Shown: positions 26,221 to 35,387, counted from the stretch's first letter. The stretch is 64,000 bases of DNA from Streptomyces sp. AC555_RSS877 (GCF_019049245.1 NZ_JAGMUK010000183.1:124001-188000), one strand, 5' to 3'. Notes: a model not told the origin generated them from the sequence alone. Made by a program: numbers and translations.

Positions 26221-27759
26221 ATGCTGCTGACCCGGCTGGCCCAGGTGTCCCAGGAGGTCGCCGCGACCTCGGCGCGCTCCCGGAAGATCGCGCTCCTCGC
26301 CGAGCTCTTCCGGGACGCCGAGGCGGCGGACGTGCCGATCGTCATCCCGTATCTGGCGGGCCGCCTGCCGCAGGGCCGGCTCGGTGTCGGCTGGAAGGTG
26401 CTGAGCCGCCCGGTCGCCCCTGCCGCCGAGCCCACCCTGAGCGTGCGCGAGGTGGACGTGCTGCTGAGCGCGCTCGGCAAGGTCTCGGGCGCCGGCTCGC
26501 TGGCCGAGCGGGCCCGGCTGGTCGGCGAGCTGATGGGCGCTGCCACGGCGGACGAGCAGCGGTTCCTGCTCGGGCTGATCAGCGGCGAGGTACGGCAGGG
26601 CGCGCTGGACGCGGTCGCGATCGAAGGGCTCGCCCAGGCGACCGAGGCCCCGTCGGCGGACGTACGGCGGGCCGTGATGCTCGCGGGCTCGCTCCAGACG
26701 GTGGCCGGGGCCCTGCTCGCGGACGGTCCCGCCGCCCTGGCCCGGTTCCGGCTGACCGTCGGCCGCCCGGTCCTGCCGATGCTGGCGCACAGCGCCTCCT
26801 CGGTGGCCGAGGCGGTCGAGAAGCTGGGTTCCTGCGCGGTCGAGGAGAAGCTGGACGGCATCCGCGTCCAGGTGCACCGGGACGGCAGCGCCGTACGGCT
26901 GTACACCCGCACCCTGGACGACATCACCGACCGCCTGCCCGAACTGACCTCGGCCGCCCTGGAGTTGCGGGGCGAGCGCTTCATCCTGGACGGCGAGGTC
27001 ATCGCCTTCGACGCGGACGGCCGCCCCCGCTCCTTCCAGGAGACCGCGGGCCGTGTGGGCTCCCGCGTGGACGTGACGACGGCGGCCGAGGCCGTCCCCG
27101 TCTCCCCCGTCTTCTTCGACGCCCTGTCCGTCGACGACCGCGACCTGCTCGACCTGCCGTTCGCCGAACGGCACGCGGAACTGGCCCGGCTGGTGCCCGA
27201 GCCGATGCGGGTGCGCCGGACGCTGGTGTCCGGGCCGCAGGACGTGCACGCGGCCGAGGAGTTCCTTGCCGAGACACTGCGGCGTGGTCACGAGGGCGTC
27301 GTCGTGAAGTCCCTCGACGCGCCCTACAGCGCGGGCCGGCGTGGCGCGTCCTGGCTGAAGGTCAAGCCCGTCCACACCCTCGACCTGGTCGTCCTGGCCG
27401 CCGAGTGGGGCCACGGCCGCCGCACCGGCAAGCTGTCCAACCTGCACCTCGGCGCCCGCACGGCGGACGGCTCCTTCGCGATGCTCGGCAAGACCTTCAA
27501 GGGCATGACCGACGCGATGCTGACCTGGCAGACCGAGCGGCTCCAGGAACTGGCCCTGGACACCGACGGCTACGTGGTGACCGTACGCCCCGAACTCGTC
27601 GTCGAGATCGCCTACGACGGCCTGCAGAGGTCCACCCGCTACCCGGCCGGCGTCACCCTCCGCTTCGCCCGCGTGGTCCGCTACCGCGAGGACAAGCGCC
27701 CGGCGGAGGCGGACACGGTGGAGAGGCTGCTGGCAGCCCATCCGGAGGTCTCCCCGTGA
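26221..27759 (+). CDS. ligB: ATP-dependent DNA ligase (LigB type)
   Basis: A 512-residue enzyme that seals nicks in duplex DNA. The adenylation domain holds motif I with the active Lys in EEKLDGIRVQVH near residue 221, then motifs III/IV (FILDGEVIAFD, HEGVVVKSLDAPY) and V (WLKVKPVHTLDLVVLAA). An N-terminal helical DNA-binding domain (~1-200) and an OB-fold domain (~400-512) complete the LigB architecture. ATG 26221 is 30 bp past the oxidoreductase stop. The stop overlaps the NUDIX start (GTGA), so the two are coupled; a joint role in DNA or nucleotide repair is possible. The essential ligase is probably a separate NAD-dependent LigA not in this window. Confidence 0.95.
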   Translation: MLLTRLAQVSQEVAATSARSRKIALLAELFRDAEAADVPIVIPYLAGRLPQGRLGVGWKVLSRPVAPAAEPTLSVREVDVLLSALGKVSGAGSLAERARLVGELMGAATADEQRFLLGLISGEVRQGALDAVAIEGLAQATEAPSADVRRAVMLAGSLQTVAGALLADGPAALARFRLTVGRPVLPMLAHSASSVAEAVEKLGSCAVEEKLDGIRVQVHRDGSAVRLYTRTLDDITDRLPELTSAALELRGERFILDGEVIAFDADGRPRSFQETAGRVGSRVDVTTAAEAVPVSPVFFDALSVDDRDLLDLPFAERHAELARLVPEPMRVRRTLVSGPQDVHAAEEFLAETLRRGHEGVVVKSLDAPYSAGRRGASWLKVKPVHTLDLVVLAAEWGHGRRTGKLSNLHLGARTADGSFAMLGKTFKGMTDAMLTWQTERLQELALDTDGYVVTVRPELVVEIAYDGLQRSTRYPAGVTLRFARVVRYREDKRPAEADTVERLLAAHPEVSP

Positions 27760-28220
27760 CCGGGAAGCGCAGCGCGGGCCTGCTGCTGTTCCGCCACACC
27801 GACCACGGCCCTCAGGTGTTGCTCGGCCACATGGGCGGCCCCTTCTTCGCGCGGCGCGACGCGGGAGCGTGGACCGTGCCGAAGGGCGAGTACGACCCGG
27901 ACGAGCCCTCCTGGGAAGCGGCCCGCCGCGAGTTCCAGGAGGAGCTGGGGCTGCCGCCGCCCGACGGCGAGGCCGTACCGCTCGGCGAGGTCCGGCAGAC
28001 CGGCGGCAAGATCGTGACGGTGTGGGCGATCGAGGCGGACCTCGATCCGGCCGCCGTCACCCCGGGCACCTTCCGGATGGAGTGGCCCCCGAAGTCCGGG
28101 CAGACCCGGGAGTTCCCGGAGCTGGACCGGGTGGAGTGGTTCGGCCTGGACCGTGCCCGGGCCGTGATCGTCAAGGCGCAGGCCGCGTTTCTCGACCGGC
28201 TGGCGGAGCACTCGGCCTGA
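27756..28220 (+). CDS. NUDIX hydrolase
   Basis: A 154-residue small NUDIX enzyme. The box is GEYDPDEPSWEAARREFQEE with LGL, and the surroundings (GAWTVPKGEYD, ELDRVEWFGLDRA) resemble the predicted NTP pyrophosphohydrolases of the Ap4A/MutT-like DR1025 type. Start GTG 27756 overlaps the ligase stop as GTGA. Likely substrates are dinucleoside polyphosphates or damaged NTPs; not proved. A short gap follows before the aldehyde dehydrogenase. Confidence 0.9.
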   Translation: MTGKRSAGLLLFRHTDHGPQVLLGHMGGPFFARRDAGAWTVPKGEYDPDEPSWEAARREFQEELGLPPPDGEAVPLGEVRQTGGKIVTVWAIEADLDPAAVTPGTFRMEWPPKSGQTREFPELDRVEWFGLDRARAVIVKAQAAFLDRLAEHSA

Positions 28221-28297
28221 GCGGAGGCCTACGCGTTGCGGTCCCCACCGCCGCGCGGGAAGGTCGGAAACACAGTTCGTCCCCAGGAAGGTCAGCC

Positions 28298-29683
28298 ATG
28301 CCCATCGCAACGGTCAACCCGGCGAACGGCGAGACACTCAAGACGTACGAGGCCATGGGCGAGGAGGAGGTCGAGCGCCGGCTCCAGCTCGCGCAGGCCA
28401 CGTTCCGCACCTACCGGGCGACGTCCTTCGCCGAGCGCGCCCGCCTCCTGCACCGGGCCGCCGATCTCCTCGACGAGGACCAGCAGGACATCGCCCGTGT
28501 CATGACTACCGAGATGGGCAAGCCGGTCAGGCAGGCCCGCGCCGAGGCCGGGAAGTGTGCGAAAGCGATGCGCTGGTACGCCGACCACGCCGAGGAGCTG
28601 CTCGCCGACGAGGAACCCGCCGCCGCCGACGTCAAGGACTCCGGTGCCTCCCGCGCCCTGGTCCGCTACCGGCCGATGGGCCCGGTGCTCGCGGTGATGC
28701 CCTGGAACTTCCCGCTGTGGCAGGTGGTCCGGTTCGCGGCACCCGCGCTGATGGCGGGCAACGTGGGCCTGCTCAAGCACGCCTCGAACGTGCCGCAGAC
28801 CGCCCTGTACCTGGAGGACCTGTTCCACCGGGCGGGCTTCCCCGAGGGCTGTTTCCAGACCCTCCTCGTCGGCTCCGCGGCGGTCGACGAGATCCTGCGC
28901 GACGAGCGGATCAAGGCGGCCACCCTCACGGGCAGCGAGCCCGCGGGCCGGGCGGTCGCGTCCACCGCCGGGGACATGGTCAAGAAGACGGTGCTGGAGC
29001 TGGGCGGCAGCGACCCGTACGTCGTGATGCCGTCCGCGGACATCGACCGCGCCGCCCAGGTGGCGGTGACCGCGCGGGTGCAGAACAACGGGCAGTCGTG
29101 CATCGCCGCCAAGCGGTTCATCGTGCACACGGACGTGTACGACGCGTTCACCGAGCGGTTCGTCGAGGGCATGAAGGCGCTGCAGATCGGCGACCCCCTG
29201 GAGGACGAGACGGAGGTCGGACCGCTCGCGAGCGCACAGGGCCGGGCCGACCTGGAGGAACTCGTCGACGACGCCCGGCGCGGTGGCGCGAACGTGCTCT
29301 GCGGGGGCGAGCGGCCCGACGGGGCCGGCTGGTACTACCCGCCGACCGTCCTCGCCGGCATCAACCGCGAGATGCGCATCCACCGCGAGGAGGCGTTCGG
29401 GCCGGTCGCCACGCTGTACCGGGCCGCCGACCTGGACGAGGCCGTGCTGATCGCCAACGACTCGCCGTTCGGGCTGAGTTCCAACGTGTGGACGCGGGAC
29501 GACACCGAGGTCGACCGTTTCGTACGGGACCTGGAGGCGGGTGCCGTGTATGTCAACGGGATGACGGCGTCCCACCCGGCCTTCCCGTTCGGCGGGGTCA
29601 AGCGGTCCGGGTACGGGCGTGAGCTGTCCGGGCACGGAATCCGGGAGTTCTGCAACATCACCACCGTATGGCACGGAGCGTGA
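28298..29683 (+). CDS. gabD: NAD(P)-dependent succinate-semialdehyde-type dehydrogenase
   Basis: A 461-residue aldehyde dehydrogenase. The catalytic Glu is in VLELGGSDPYVVM and the active Cys in NNGQSCIAAKRF. An MPWNFPLWQVVRFAAPALMA stretch marks the N-terminal cofactor domain. It resembles the shorter SSADH group (GabD1), which oxidise succinate semialdehyde to succinate, feeding the TCA cycle. ATG 28298 follows AGGAAGG. The specificity is inferred from overall pattern and could be a broader semialdehyde. Confidence 0.88.
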   Translation: MPIATVNPANGETLKTYEAMGEEEVERRLQLAQATFRTYRATSFAERARLLHRAADLLDEDQQDIARVMTTEMGKPVRQARAEAGKCAKAMRWYADHAEELLADEEPAAADVKDSGASRALVRYRPMGPVLAVMPWNFPLWQVVRFAAPALMAGNVGLLKHASNVPQTALYLEDLFHRAGFPEGCFQTLLVGSAAVDEILRDERIKAATLTGSEPAGRAVASTAGDMVKKTVLELGGSDPYVVMPSADIDRAAQVAVTARVQNNGQSCIAAKRFIVHTDVYDAFTERFVEGMKALQIGDPLEDETEVGPLASAQGRADLEELVDDARRGGANVLCGGERPDGAGWYYPPTVLAGINREMRIHREEAFGPVATLYRAADLDEAVLIANDSPFGLSSNVWTRDDTEVDRFVRDLEAGAVYVNGMTASHPAFPFGGVKRSGYGRELSGHGIREFCNITTVWHGA

Positions 29684-29708
29684 GGCTGCCGCAGCTACGA
29701 TCCCCTTT

Positions 29709-29945
29709 GTGAACCGCGAAGTGACTCTGCCTCTGATCGTCGACGACCGCGGGACCTTGCAGGTGGCTGCCGCCGATGTCAGCAAGTTGTTGCGGACGGT
29801 GGGCGGCCGGTGGCTGCATCTCGTCGAAGCCGGGGAGGACGGGCTCGACGAGGACACGGTGGCCGCGCTGACCATCGAGTTGGCCAAGCTGGCCGACCGT
29901 ATCGACGTGGCGTGCATCGCGCACAGCAGCGGGCAGACCGGATAG
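29709..29945 (+). CDS. DUF6213-family small protein
   Basis: A 78-residue soluble protein (VNREVTLPLIVDDRGTLQVA at the start, then AADVSKLLRTVGGRWLHLVE), which I place in DUF6213. No Shine-Dalgarno is visible. A TACGAT hexamer ends only 7 bp before GTG 29709, so the message is probably leaderless. Function is unknown. Between its stop and the P450 is a 130-bp stretch that in S. coelicolor would hold the rppA gene. Confidence 0.75.
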   Translation: MNREVTLPLIVDDRGTLQVAAADVSKLLRTVGGRWLHLVEAGEDGLDEDTVAALTIELAKLADRIDVACIAHSSGQTG

Positions 29946-30075
29946 CGATCGCCTTCCGCAGCGCCTCGGGGTCCCCGATACGGAGCAGTTCCGCGCGAGA
30001 TCGTCGCCCCCTCGGGGGATCGTGAACGGGGACCACACCTGGGCCGCTGGCAGCGCCCCGACGAGACGGCGTGAG

Positions 30076-31290
30076 ATGACCGAAGAGACGATCACCGAGA
30101 TCCTGCCCCCCATCCGGCACTGGCCGGCGCTCGACCTGACCGGCGTGGACTTCGACCCCGTCCTGACCGAGCTGATGCGCGAGGGCCCGATCACTCGCAT
30201 CCAGCTGCCCGACGGCGAGGGCTGGGCCTGGCTGGTCACCCGCTACGAGGACGTGCGCACGGTGGCCGACGACCCCCGGTTCAGCCGCGAGGCCGTCCTG
30301 GAGCGGCCGGTCACCCGGCTCGCCCCGCACTTCGCCCCGGCCCGTGGCTCGGTCGGTTTCCTGGACCCGCCCGACCACACCCGGCTGCGCGGATCGGTCG
30401 CCGCCGCCTTCTCGGCGAAGGGCGTGGAGCGGATGCGCGAGAAGTCCCGCCGGATGCTGGACGAGCTGGTCGACGAGCTGCTTCAGGACGGCCCGCCGGC
30501 CGACCTGTCGGCGGCCGTGCTGACCCCCTTCCCCGTCGCCGTGATCTGCGAGGTGCTGGGTGTCCCGGCGGCCGACCGGCACGGCATGCACACCTGGACC
30601 CGGCTGATCCTGACCTCCCCGCACGGCGCCCGGGCCGGCGAGAAGGCGAGAGCCGAGATGGGCGCCTACTTCTCGGACCTCATCGCCCTGCGGGAGGGCG
30701 GCACCGGCGAGGACGTCACCTCGCTGCTGGGCGCCGCCGTGGGCCGTGGCGAAGTGACGCTGGAACAGGCCGTGGGGCTCGCGGTGCTGCTCCAGATCGG
30801 CGGCGAGGCGGTCACCGACAACAGCGGCCAGCTGTTCTACATCCTGCTGACCCGCCCGGACCTGGCCGAACGGCTGCGCCGCGAGCCGGAGATCCGCCCG
30901 CGGGCCATCGACGAGCTGCTGCGCTACATCCCGCACCGCAACGCGGTCGGACTGTCCCGGATCGCCCTGGAGGACGTGGGAATCAGGGGCGTACGGATCC
31001 GGGCGGGCGATGCGATCTACGTGTCGTACCTTTCCGCGAACCGGGATCCGGACGTCTTCCCCTATCCGGAGACGATCGACTTCTCCCGAAGCCCGAATCC
31101 CCACGCGTCCTTCGGTTTCGGCCCGCACTCCTGCCCCGGTGGCCTGCTTGCCCGGCTGGAGTCCGAGCTGCTGGTCGACGCGCTGCTGGACCGCGTGCCG
31201 GGGCTGAAGCTCGCCGTGCCGCCGAAGGAAGTCCCCTTCAAGAAGGGCACCTTGATCCGCGGGCCGGAAGCCCTCCCCGTCACCTGGTGA
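30076..31290 (+). CDS. Cytochrome P450, CYP158A2-like
   Basis: A 404-residue class I bacterial P450. Signatures: I-helix VLLQIGGEAVTDNSG, the ExxR region EIRPRAIDELLRYIPHR, and heme loop FGFGPHSCPGG with the axial Cys. The I helix reads GGEAVTDNSG, without the usual acid-Thr pair position, as I recall for CYP158A2, which couples flaviolin into biflaviolin/triflaviolin pigments. The N-terminus (MTEETITEILPPIRHWPALD) also closely recalls S. coelicolor CYP158A2. No strong ribosome site precedes ATG 30076, as expected if it was once translated from an upstream partner. The THN synthase rppA that makes the flaviolin precursor is absent here. Confidence 0.92.
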   Translation: MTEETITEILPPIRHWPALDLTGVDFDPVLTELMREGPITRIQLPDGEGWAWLVTRYEDVRTVADDPRFSREAVLERPVTRLAPHFAPARGSVGFLDPPDHTRLRGSVAAAFSAKGVERMREKSRRMLDELVDELLQDGPPADLSAAVLTPFPVAVICEVLGVPAADRHGMHTWTRLILTSPHGARAGEKARAEMGAYFSDLIALREGGTGEDVTSLLGAAVGRGEVTLEQAVGLAVLLQIGGEAVTDNSGQLFYILLTRPDLAERLRREPEIRPRAIDELLRYIPHRNAVGLSRIALEDVGIRGVRIRAGDAIYVSYLSANRDPDVFPYPETIDFSRSPNPHASFGFGPHSCPGGLLARLESELLVDALLDRVPGLKLAVPPKEVPFKKGTLIRGPEALPVTW

Positions 31291-31325
31291 GCCGGTCACC
31301 TCAGAGGCGCCCAGTCCCCTACGCG

Positions 31326-32552
31326 CTACCGGATCGGCATCCCCGACAAGGTGCGGGCGATCACCAGGCGCTGGATCTCGCTGGTGCCCTCGAAGATGGT
31401 GTAGATCGCGGCGTCCCGGTGCATCCGCTCCACCGGGTACTCCCGCGTGTAGCCGTTCCCGCCCAGGATCTGAACCGCCTGAGCCGTCACCGTCTTGGCC
31501 GTCTCGCTGGCGAACAGCTTCGACATCGAGCCCTCGGCGGCTGTGAACTGCTTGCCGTTGATCGCCATCCAGGACGCCCGCCAGACCAGCAGCCGCGCCG
31601 CGTCGATGGACGTCCGCATGTCGGCGAGCTGGAAGGCCACGCCCTGGTTGTCGATGATCGGACGGCCGAACTGCTCACGCGTCTTGGCGTAGTCGAGGGC
31701 CACCTCGTACGCGGCACGGGCCGTACCGACGGCCATCGCACCGACGGCCGGCCGTGAAGCCTCGAACGTGGCCATCGCCGCGTTCTTCACGCGCTCCCCG
31801 CCCGCCTTGGCCCGCTCGCGGGCGCGCGCCAGCCGCTCGTCCAGCTTCTGCTTGCCGCCGAGGAGGCAGGAACCGGGCACCCTGACGTCCTCCAGGACGA
31901 CCTCGGCGGTGTGCGAGGCGCGGATGCCGTGCTTCTTGAACTTCTGGCCCTGGGAGAGGCCGGGGGTGGCCGGCGGGACGATGAAGGAGGCGTGTCCCTT
32001 GGAGCCGAGCTCCGGGTCGACGACGGCGACGACCACGTGGACGTTGGCGATGCCGCCGTTGGTCGCCCAGGTCTTGGTGCCGTTGAGGACCCACTCGTCC
32101 TTGGCCTCGTCGTACACCGCACGGGTACGCATCGAGGCGACGTCGGAGCCGGCGTCGGGCTCGGAGGAGCAGAAGGCGGCCACCTTGACATCGTTGACGT
32201 CGCCGTACATCTGGGGGATCCAGGTGCCGATCTGCTCCTCGGTGCCGTTGGCGAGGACGCCGACGGCGGCGAGACCGGTGCCGACGATGGACAGGGCGAT
32301 GCCCGCGTCGCCCCAGAACAGCTCCTCCATGGCCATCGGGATGCCGAGGCCGGTGGGGTCGAAGTACTGCTGGGCGTAGAAGTCGAGGGAGTAGATGCCG
32401 ACCTTGGCGGCTTCCTGGATGACCGGCCAGGGAGTCTCCTCACGCTCGTCCCATTCGGCGGCGGCGGGGCGTATGACGTCGGCGGCGAAGCCGTGCAGCC
32501 AGTCCCGCACCTCCTTCTGTTCGTCGTTGAGCTCCATGGTGAACTCGGCCAT
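31326..32552 (-). CDS. Acyl-CoA dehydrogenase
   Basis: A 408-residue FAD enzyme with the classical signatures: VAAFCSSEPDAGSDVASMRT, ATNGGIANVHVVVAVVDPE, and the C-terminal QILGGNGYTREYPVERMHRD with AAIYTIFEGTSEIQ, which contains the catalytic Glu. It resembles short/medium-chain dehydrogenases. ATG 32552 follows GGAGGGG. It converges with the P450 gene and diverges from the TetR gene at 32726; the space between carries palindromes that the TetR protein may bind. Confidence 0.94.
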   Translation of the reverse strand: MAEFTMELNDEQKEVRDWLHGFAADVIRPAAAEWDEREETPWPVIQEAAKVGIYSLDFYAQQYFDPTGLGIPMAMEELFWGDAGIALSIVGTGLAAVGVLANGTEEQIGTWIPQMYGDVNDVKVAAFCSSEPDAGSDVASMRTRAVYDEAKDEWVLNGTKTWATNGGIANVHVVVAVVDPELGSKGHASFIVPPATPGLSQGQKFKKHGIRASHTAEVVLEDVRVPGSCLLGGKQKLDERLARARERAKAGGERVKNAAMATFEASRPAVGAMAVGTARAAYEVALDYAKTREQFGRPIIDNQGVAFQLADMRTSIDAARLLVWRASWMAINGKQFTAAEGSMSKLFASETAKTVTAQAVQILGGNGYTREYPVERMHRDAAIYTIFEGTSEIQRLVIARTLSGMPIR

Positions 32553-32580
32553 GTCCCCTCCAGCGGCGTTGCACGTGCGT

Positions 32581-32617
32581 GTTACTTACGGTAACCCGAG
32601 TCTGTTACCCGCGGGTA
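32581..32617. promoter_or_regulatory. Two inverted repeats in the divergent dehydrogenase/TetR promoter region
   Basis: GTTAC-TTACG-GTAAC at 32581-32595 and the perfect 12-bp palindrome TACCCGCGGGTA at 32606-32617. Both contain a GTTACC-like element, which also recurs as GCGTTACC near 32692. They sit 29-65 bp before the dehydrogenase start, where the leftward promoter should be. Binding by the divergent TetR protein is inferred from position. Confidence 0.6.
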
Positions 32618-32725
32618 GGAAAAGTCAACTCCCGGAGACCGCTCGGCAGCCCGTTCGATGCCCCCGGCATGCTGGGTGTTAGTTTGCGCAGGCGTTACCT
32701 AAATAAGCACGGGTGGGGAGAGCTC

Positions 32726-33370
32726 ATGGACACCACGCAGCGGACCGATCAGCAACGGTCCGCCGACCGCCGTCGGCGTGAGCTGCTGGAGGCCGCGGAC
32801 AGGGTGGTGCTGCGCGACGGCCCGCAGGCCTCTATGAACGCCATCGCCGCGGAGGCCGGCATCACCAAGCCGATCCTTTACCGCCACTTCGGCGACAAGG
32901 GCGGACTTTACGCGGCCTTGGCCAAGCGGCACACTGACGCGCTGCTCGATTCGCTCCGCGCGGCGGTGGACGCTCCGGCGGACCGGCGGGACCGGGTCGA
33001 GGCGACGCTGGACACGTATCTGGCGGCGATCGAGGCGCGGCCCCAGGTGTACCGCTTCCTGATGCATCCGGCGGAAGGCGGCCAGGTCGGCGACCCGGGG
33101 TTCGACGTCAACAAGCACAGTGCGCCGCTGCTTCGCAGGATGGGCGAGGAGTTGGCGCAGGTCATCGAGGAGCGGGTGGACCTGGGCCCGGGGGGCCAGC
33201 AGCTGGCCCGCGTCTGGGGGCACGGGATCGTCGGGATGATGCACGCGGCCGGTGACTGGTGGCTGGTGGAACGGCCCTGCTCACGGGCCGAGTTGGTGCG
33301 GAGCCTGGCCGACCTGTTGTGGGGGCGGCTGGCCGCGGCGGGAGACAAGGTGGGCGGTCCGGGGTTCTGA
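32726..33370 (+). CDS. TetR-family regulator
   Basis: A 214-residue repressor with an N-terminal HTH (ASMNAIAAEAGITKPILYRH, then FGDKGGLYAAL) and an all-helical ligand domain with a late WGHGIVGMMHAAGDWWL segment. ATG 32726 follows GGGGAGAG. It is divergent from the acyl-CoA dehydrogenase; the usual logic is repression of that gene, relieved by an acyl-CoA. Confidence 0.93.
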   Translation: MDTTQRTDQQRSADRRRRELLEAADRVVLRDGPQASMNAIAAEAGITKPILYRHFGDKGGLYAALAKRHTDALLDSLRAAVDAPADRRDRVEATLDTYLAAIEARPQVYRFLMHPAEGGQVGDPGFDVNKHSAPLLRRMGEELAQVIEERVDLGPGGQQLARVWGHGIVGMMHAAGDWWLVERPCSRAELVRSLADLLWGRLAAAGDKVGGPGF

Positions 33371-33390
33371 CGGTCGTGTGTCGTGTGCGG

Positions 33391-33431
33391 GCCGGTGGGG
33401 GCTCGTCGCGCGGTTCCCCGCGCCCCTGGGG
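33391..33431. repeat. Streptomyces interspersed hairpin element
   Basis: A GC-rich stretch (GGTGGGGGCTCGTCGCGCGG, then TTCCCCGCGCCCCTGGGGG) like the short element scattered between genes in many Streptomyces genomes. It lies between the convergent TetR and deformylase genes and can fold into a hairpin, so it may serve as a terminator. Confidence 0.6.
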
Positions 33432-33439
33432 GAATACGC

Positions 33440-33979
33440 TCACCGGCGCCAAGAGGCTCGGGACGCCTGTCGCATCAGGCGTCTGTGGCGCCAGCCGCTC
33501 AGCCTGTCCGCGTAGATGCGGCCCTCCAGGTGGTCGTACTCGTGCTGCAGGCATCGCGCGAAGAAACCCGTGCCGTGGACGGTGATCGGTTCGCCCCGCA
33601 CCGTGTACCCCTCGATCACCGCGTGGTCGTGGCGTTCCGTTCCCGCCTCCAGGCCCGGCAGGGACAGGCAGCCCTCCGTGCCGCGCAGGACGACGCCGTC
33701 CTTCTCGACGAGAGTGGGGTTCACCACGTGGCCCACGTGGCGCACCTCTTCGTCGTCCGGACAGTCGTGGACGAACACCCGCAACGGCACGCCGATCTGG
33801 TTCGCGGCCAGGCCCACGCCCTGCGCGGCGTACATGGTCGCGAACAAGTCCTCCACGAGTGCCGCCAGTTCGGGGCCGAAGTCGGTGACCTCCTCGCAGG
33901 GGGCGTGCAGAACGTCGTCGCCGAGCAGCGTGAGGGGCCGGACGCGCCCGTGGGCGCCCGGGATCGGGCCGTGTCGCAT
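33440..33979 (-). CDS. def: Peptide deformylase
   Basis: A 179-residue metalloenzyme that removes the formyl group from nascent proteins. The three motifs are complete: GVGLAANQIG, EGCLSLPG with the metal Cys, and QHEYDHLEG with the metal His pair and Glu. A basic C-terminal tail (WRHRRLMRQASRASWRR) extends beyond the core. ATG 33979 is used; its ribosome site is weak, a GGGAGG lying 17 bp away. Genomes often carry several def genes, so this may be a secondary one. The divergent MurT gene starts 147 bp away. Confidence 0.94.
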   Translation of the reverse strand: MRHGPIPGAHGRVRPLTLLGDDVLHAPCEEVTDFGPELAALVEDLFATMYAAQGVGLAANQIGVPLRVFVHDCPDDEEVRHVGHVVNPTLVEKDGVVLRGTEGCLSLPGLEAGTERHDHAVIEGYTVRGEPITVHGTGFFARCLQHEYDHLEGRIYADRLSGWRHRRLMRQASRASWRR

Positions 33980-34125
33980 GGCGGCAAGGGTACGGTCCTC
34001 CCAGTGACGCGCACGTCGCGCGGGCGCCGCGATTCGGGAGTGCGAATGGATCTCGATAGGCTGAGGCCCACACCACGTTGCCGAAGGCAGGGGCGCGGCG
34101 CGTACGCAAGGAGGATCGAGAACTG

Positions 34126-35364
34126 ATGGCAGGCAACTCGGACCCGCTCTCGCCGCGGGCCAAGATCGCCGTGACCGCGGGCAAGGCGGTCGCGGCGGCA
34201 TCGCGCGCCGCGGGGCGCGGCAGCGGTTCGGTGATCGGCGGCCGGGTGGCACTCAAACTCGACCCCGACCTCCTCGCCCGGCTCGCCCAGAACCTGGACG
34301 TCGTCCTGGTGTCGGCGACCAACGGCAAGACCACGACCACGCGTTTGATCGCCGAGGCACTGCGTGCCGCGGGTCCGGTCGTCTCCAACGCGCTCGGCGC
34401 CAACATGCCGGCCGGCATCACCTCGGCGCTGGCGGGCAGGTCGGAGGCCCGGTACGGCGTCATCGAGGTCGACGAGAAGTACCTCGCGGGCGTCGCCCGG
34501 GACACCGACCCCAAGTGCATCGCCCTGCTCAACCTCTCCCGCGACCAGCTCGACCGTGCCGCCGAGACCCGGATGCTCGCCGAGAACTGGCGGGAGGGGC
34601 TGGCCGGTTCCAAGGCCGTCATCGTGGCCAACGCGGACGACCCGCTGGTGGTGTGGGCCGCGTCCTCCTCCCCCAACGTGGTGTGGGTCGCCGCCGGGCA
34701 GATGTGGAAGGACGACGCCTGGTCCTGCCCGTCCTGCGGTGGCGTGATGCAGCGCCCGGGCGACGACTGGTTCTGCGGCGAGTGCGGCTTCCGCCGGCCG
34801 ACGCCGAGCTGGGCCCTGTCCGGTGACCACGTCCTGGATCCGCACGGCTCCGCGTGGCCGATCCACCTCCAGCTGCCGGGCCGCGCCAACAAGGCGAACG
34901 CCGCCTCCTCGGCCGCCGTCGCCGCCGTTTTCGGCGTACCGCCGCAGGTCGCCCTGGAGCGCATGTACCAGGTGCAGGCCGTCGCCGGACGCTACGACGT
35001 CGTCCAGTTCATGGAGCGCGACCTCAGACTGCTGCTCGCGAAGAACCCGGCCGGCTGGCTCGAAACGTTCAGCCTGATCGATCCGCCGCCGACCCCGGTG
35101 ATCCTCTCGGTGAACGCGCGCGGCGCCGACGGCACCGACACCTCCTGGCTGTGGGACGTCGACTACACGCGGCTGACCGGCCACCCGATCTGCGTGGTCG
35201 GCGACCGCAAGCTGGACCTCGCGGTCCGCCTGGAGGTGGCCAACCAGCAGTTCCAGGTGTGCGAGAACCTCGACCAGGCGGTGCAGCTGTCCCCGCCCGG
35301 CCGCATCGAGGTCATCGCCAACTACACCGCCTTCCAGGACCTGCGCCGCCGCGTCGGCAACTGA
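34126..35364 (+). CDS. murT: Lipid II isoglutaminyl synthase, MurT subunit
   Basis: A 412-residue Mur ligase-like subunit. With GatD it converts D-glutamate in lipid II to D-isoglutamine during cell-wall synthesis. Visible: P-loop SATNGKTTTTRLIAEAL near residue 70, the Cys4 zinc ribbon CPSCGG...CGECGF near residues 203-225, LPGRANKANAASSAAVA, and a C-terminal MurT domain (DUF1727). ATG 34126 has AAGGAGG 10 bp upstream; an in-frame upstream start would add 16 residues. GatD follows after 23 bp. Confidence 0.96.
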   Translation: MAGNSDPLSPRAKIAVTAGKAVAAASRAAGRGSGSVIGGRVALKLDPDLLARLAQNLDVVLVSATNGKTTTTRLIAEALRAAGPVVSNALGANMPAGITSALAGRSEARYGVIEVDEKYLAGVARDTDPKCIALLNLSRDQLDRAAETRMLAENWREGLAGSKAVIVANADDPLVVWAASSSPNVVWVAAGQMWKDDAWSCPSCGGVMQRPGDDWFCGECGFRRPTPSWALSGDHVLDPHGSAWPIHLQLPGRANKANAASSAAVAAVFGVPPQVALERMYQVQAVAGRYDVVQFMERDLRLLLAKNPAGWLETFSLIDPPPTPVILSVNARGADGTDTSWLWDVDYTRLTGHPICVVGDRKLDLAVRLEVANQQFQVCENLDQAVQLSPPGRIEVIANYTAFQDLRRRVGN

Positions 35365-35387
35365 GCTACGGACTTCAGGGGACTTTT

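Noticed and set aside
29946..30075. Remnant of rppA before the P450
   Set aside because: The open frame (ending RWQRPDETA) does not match the remembered RppA C-terminus, so a remnant is not claimed.
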